Assembly (NCBI GenBank): GCA_934351705.1
Contig: CAKRJK010000075.1
Coordinates: 1 to 6,881, forward strand
From: an uncultured Lachnospiraceae bacterium
Lineage (GTDB): Bacteria > Bacillota > Clostridia > Lachnospirales > Lachnospiraceae
Direction of reading: 5' to 3'
DNA: 6,881 bases
Position 1 is the first letter of the stretch. Every line of letters begins with the position of its first letter. The position numbers were made by a program, and so were the translations under genes. Positions 6,083 through 6,881 of the stretch are shown piece after piece. Under the pieces are notes generated by a model. It saw nothing but the letters and a program-made list of their open reading frames with translations, was not told where the DNA came from and did not search any database.

Positions 6083-6756
6083 TGTCCGTGCTGGCACTGG
6101 GAAAAATATTTGACAGCCATATCTATGAGTTGTCCTCGTTGTTTTTGGGGTTATCCTTATTTGCGGTTCCGCTGATCATGTGGGATGAGTGGGAGACAGT
6201 TAAAGGAAAATATCAATATCTGATCTATACCTTTATCGGTGTGGCAATCGTCAGTGTCATCACCTATCTGAACCAAAACAGCGTCGGCAGTTCTATGGAC
6301 ATTGGAAATCTCAACATCGGAGTTTGTATCTATGTATTTCTGGTTGCCGCGATTGCGATATCCGCAATGGTGTTACCCGGAATATCAGGCTCCACACTGC
6401 TTTTGATATTTGGGTTATACATGCCGATCATGACGGCAATCCGGGGATTCTTACATTTTGATTTTTCCTATGTACCGATCCTTGTCGTATTCGGACTCGG
6501 AATCCTCACAGGAATTTTTACCAGTATCAAACTGATCCGCAAAGGGTTAAAAAAATACCGCCCACAGATGATTTACCTGATTATCGGATTGATACTCGGC
6601 TCCCTGTACGCCATAGTCAAAGGTCCAATGACCTTATCGGTTCCGCAGCCCGCAATGACATTTTCGACCTTTCATCCTTTATTCTTCGCATCAGCCGCTC
6701 TAATTTTAATTGCATTGCAGCTCTTAAAAAGATATTTAGAGCAGAAACAAAACTAG
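6064..6756 (+). CDS. DUF368 (PopT-like) membrane protein, N-terminally incomplete
   Basis: A 230-residue hydrophobic protein (from a GTG) with the second DUF368 hallmark, LPGISGSTLLLIFGLY (104-119), and the family's C-terminal spans through KYRPQMIYLIIGLILGS (164-180). Spans lie near 1-14, 22-40, 52-70, 88-125 (partly re-entrant), 135-155, 168-186 and 205-222. DUF368 proteins have been implicated as translocases that return undecaprenyl phosphate to the cytoplasmic face. The family normally has a first PGVSGG-type re-entrant motif about 60 residues upstream, and it is absent here. The GTG has no ribosome binding site nearby (the closest, AAAGGAG, is about 38 nt away), so independent initiation is unlikely. 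A single-base deletion near 6064 (for example one G lost after the ATG at 6062) would explain the split. The gene may be a recent pseudogene, a sequencing error, or an unusual short form. The family call is firm; function here is doubtful. Confidence 0.8.
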   Translation: MYAAFVMSVLALGKIFDSHIYELSSLFLGLSLFAVPLIMWDEWETVKGKYQYLIYTFIGVAIVSVITYLNQNSVGSSMDIGNLNIGVCIYVFLVAAIAISAMVLPGISGSTLLLIFGLYMPIMTAIRGFLHFDFSYVPILVVFGLGILTGIFTSIKLIRKGLKKYRPQMIYLIIGLILGSLYAIVKGPMTLSVPQPAMTFSTFHPLFFASAALILIALQLLKRYLEQKQN

Positions 6757-6854
6757 CGAAGTCCAAGTAAAACTGTCGGGCATTCTGCAAGCACCTTTGT
6801 AAAAAACATGATGAGGACTTTTGTGTGGCAGTTACACAGGCATTAGACAAACGT

Positions 6855-6881
6855 AACCGCCGTATCAGACTGTTTGAGACA
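6855..6881. repeat. Left arm of a third copy of the palindromic repeat, cut by window end
   Basis: AACCGCCGTATCA (6855-6867) is identical to the arm of copy 2, and 12 of its 13 bases match copy 1. The following bases include TGTT-TGA-GACA, which could start an inner hairpin. The matching right arm would lie beyond 6881. It sits about 100 bp after the DUF368 stop and probably terminates that operon. The 98-bp stretch 6757-6854 before it holds no gene I can support. Confidence 0.75.

Noticed and set aside
6617..6850. 77-codon minus-strand ORF at the right edge
   Set aside because: Mostly antisense to the DUF368 C-terminus, with no domain and no convincing start signal.

Overview
The window looks like chromosomal DNA of a low-to-moderate GC Gram-positive anaerobe, most likely a member of the Clostridia close to Lachnospiraceae. 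This rests on strong GGAGG-type ribosome binding sites, an SPQTG sortase-like motif on a multi-domain surface protein, a HrcA/CIRCE heat-shock operator, and the style of the Hsp20, ABC and DUF368 proteins. The assignment is an inference from these traits, not from a database match. No rRNA, tRNA, CRISPR array, phage gene or transposase is visible.

Layout from left to right. (1) Bases 1-1973 (+) hold the 3' part of a large secreted or surface protein. Its start lies outside the window, and its C-terminal sorting signal is cut short right after SPQTG. (2) A long hairpin terminator follows at 2012-2063. (3) Bases 2207-4512 (+) are a two-gene ABC exporter operon, ATPase then permease, joined by an ATGA overlap. 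(4) A second long hairpin at 4528-4583 sits between convergent genes and can terminate both. (5) Bases 4599-5033 (-) encode a small heat-shock protein. (6) The 312-bp divergent intergenic region 5034-5345 carries a CIRCE operator laid over the hsp20 promoter, plus a good sigma-A promoter facing right. (7) Bases 5346-6756 (+) are a lipid-phosphate operon: a PAP2-family membrane phosphatase, a small overlapping ORF, and a DUF368 membrane protein. The last two look like the pieces of one gene broken by a single-base frameshift. (8) The first arm of a third copy of the hairpin repeat starts at 6855 and runs off the window.

Two themes stand out. First, the same 13-base arm (AACCGCCGTATCA, or 12 of its 13 bases in copy 1) recurs downstream of each of the three rightward transcription units. 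In the two complete copies it forms very long hairpins whose inner parts differ but still pair, which points to a dispersed palindromic repeat family used as terminators. Second, the PAP2 and DUF368 genes together suggest recycling of the undecaprenyl lipid carrier: removal of a phosphate from C55-PP on the outer face and return of C55-P across the membrane. The DUF368 reading frame, however, appears damaged here.
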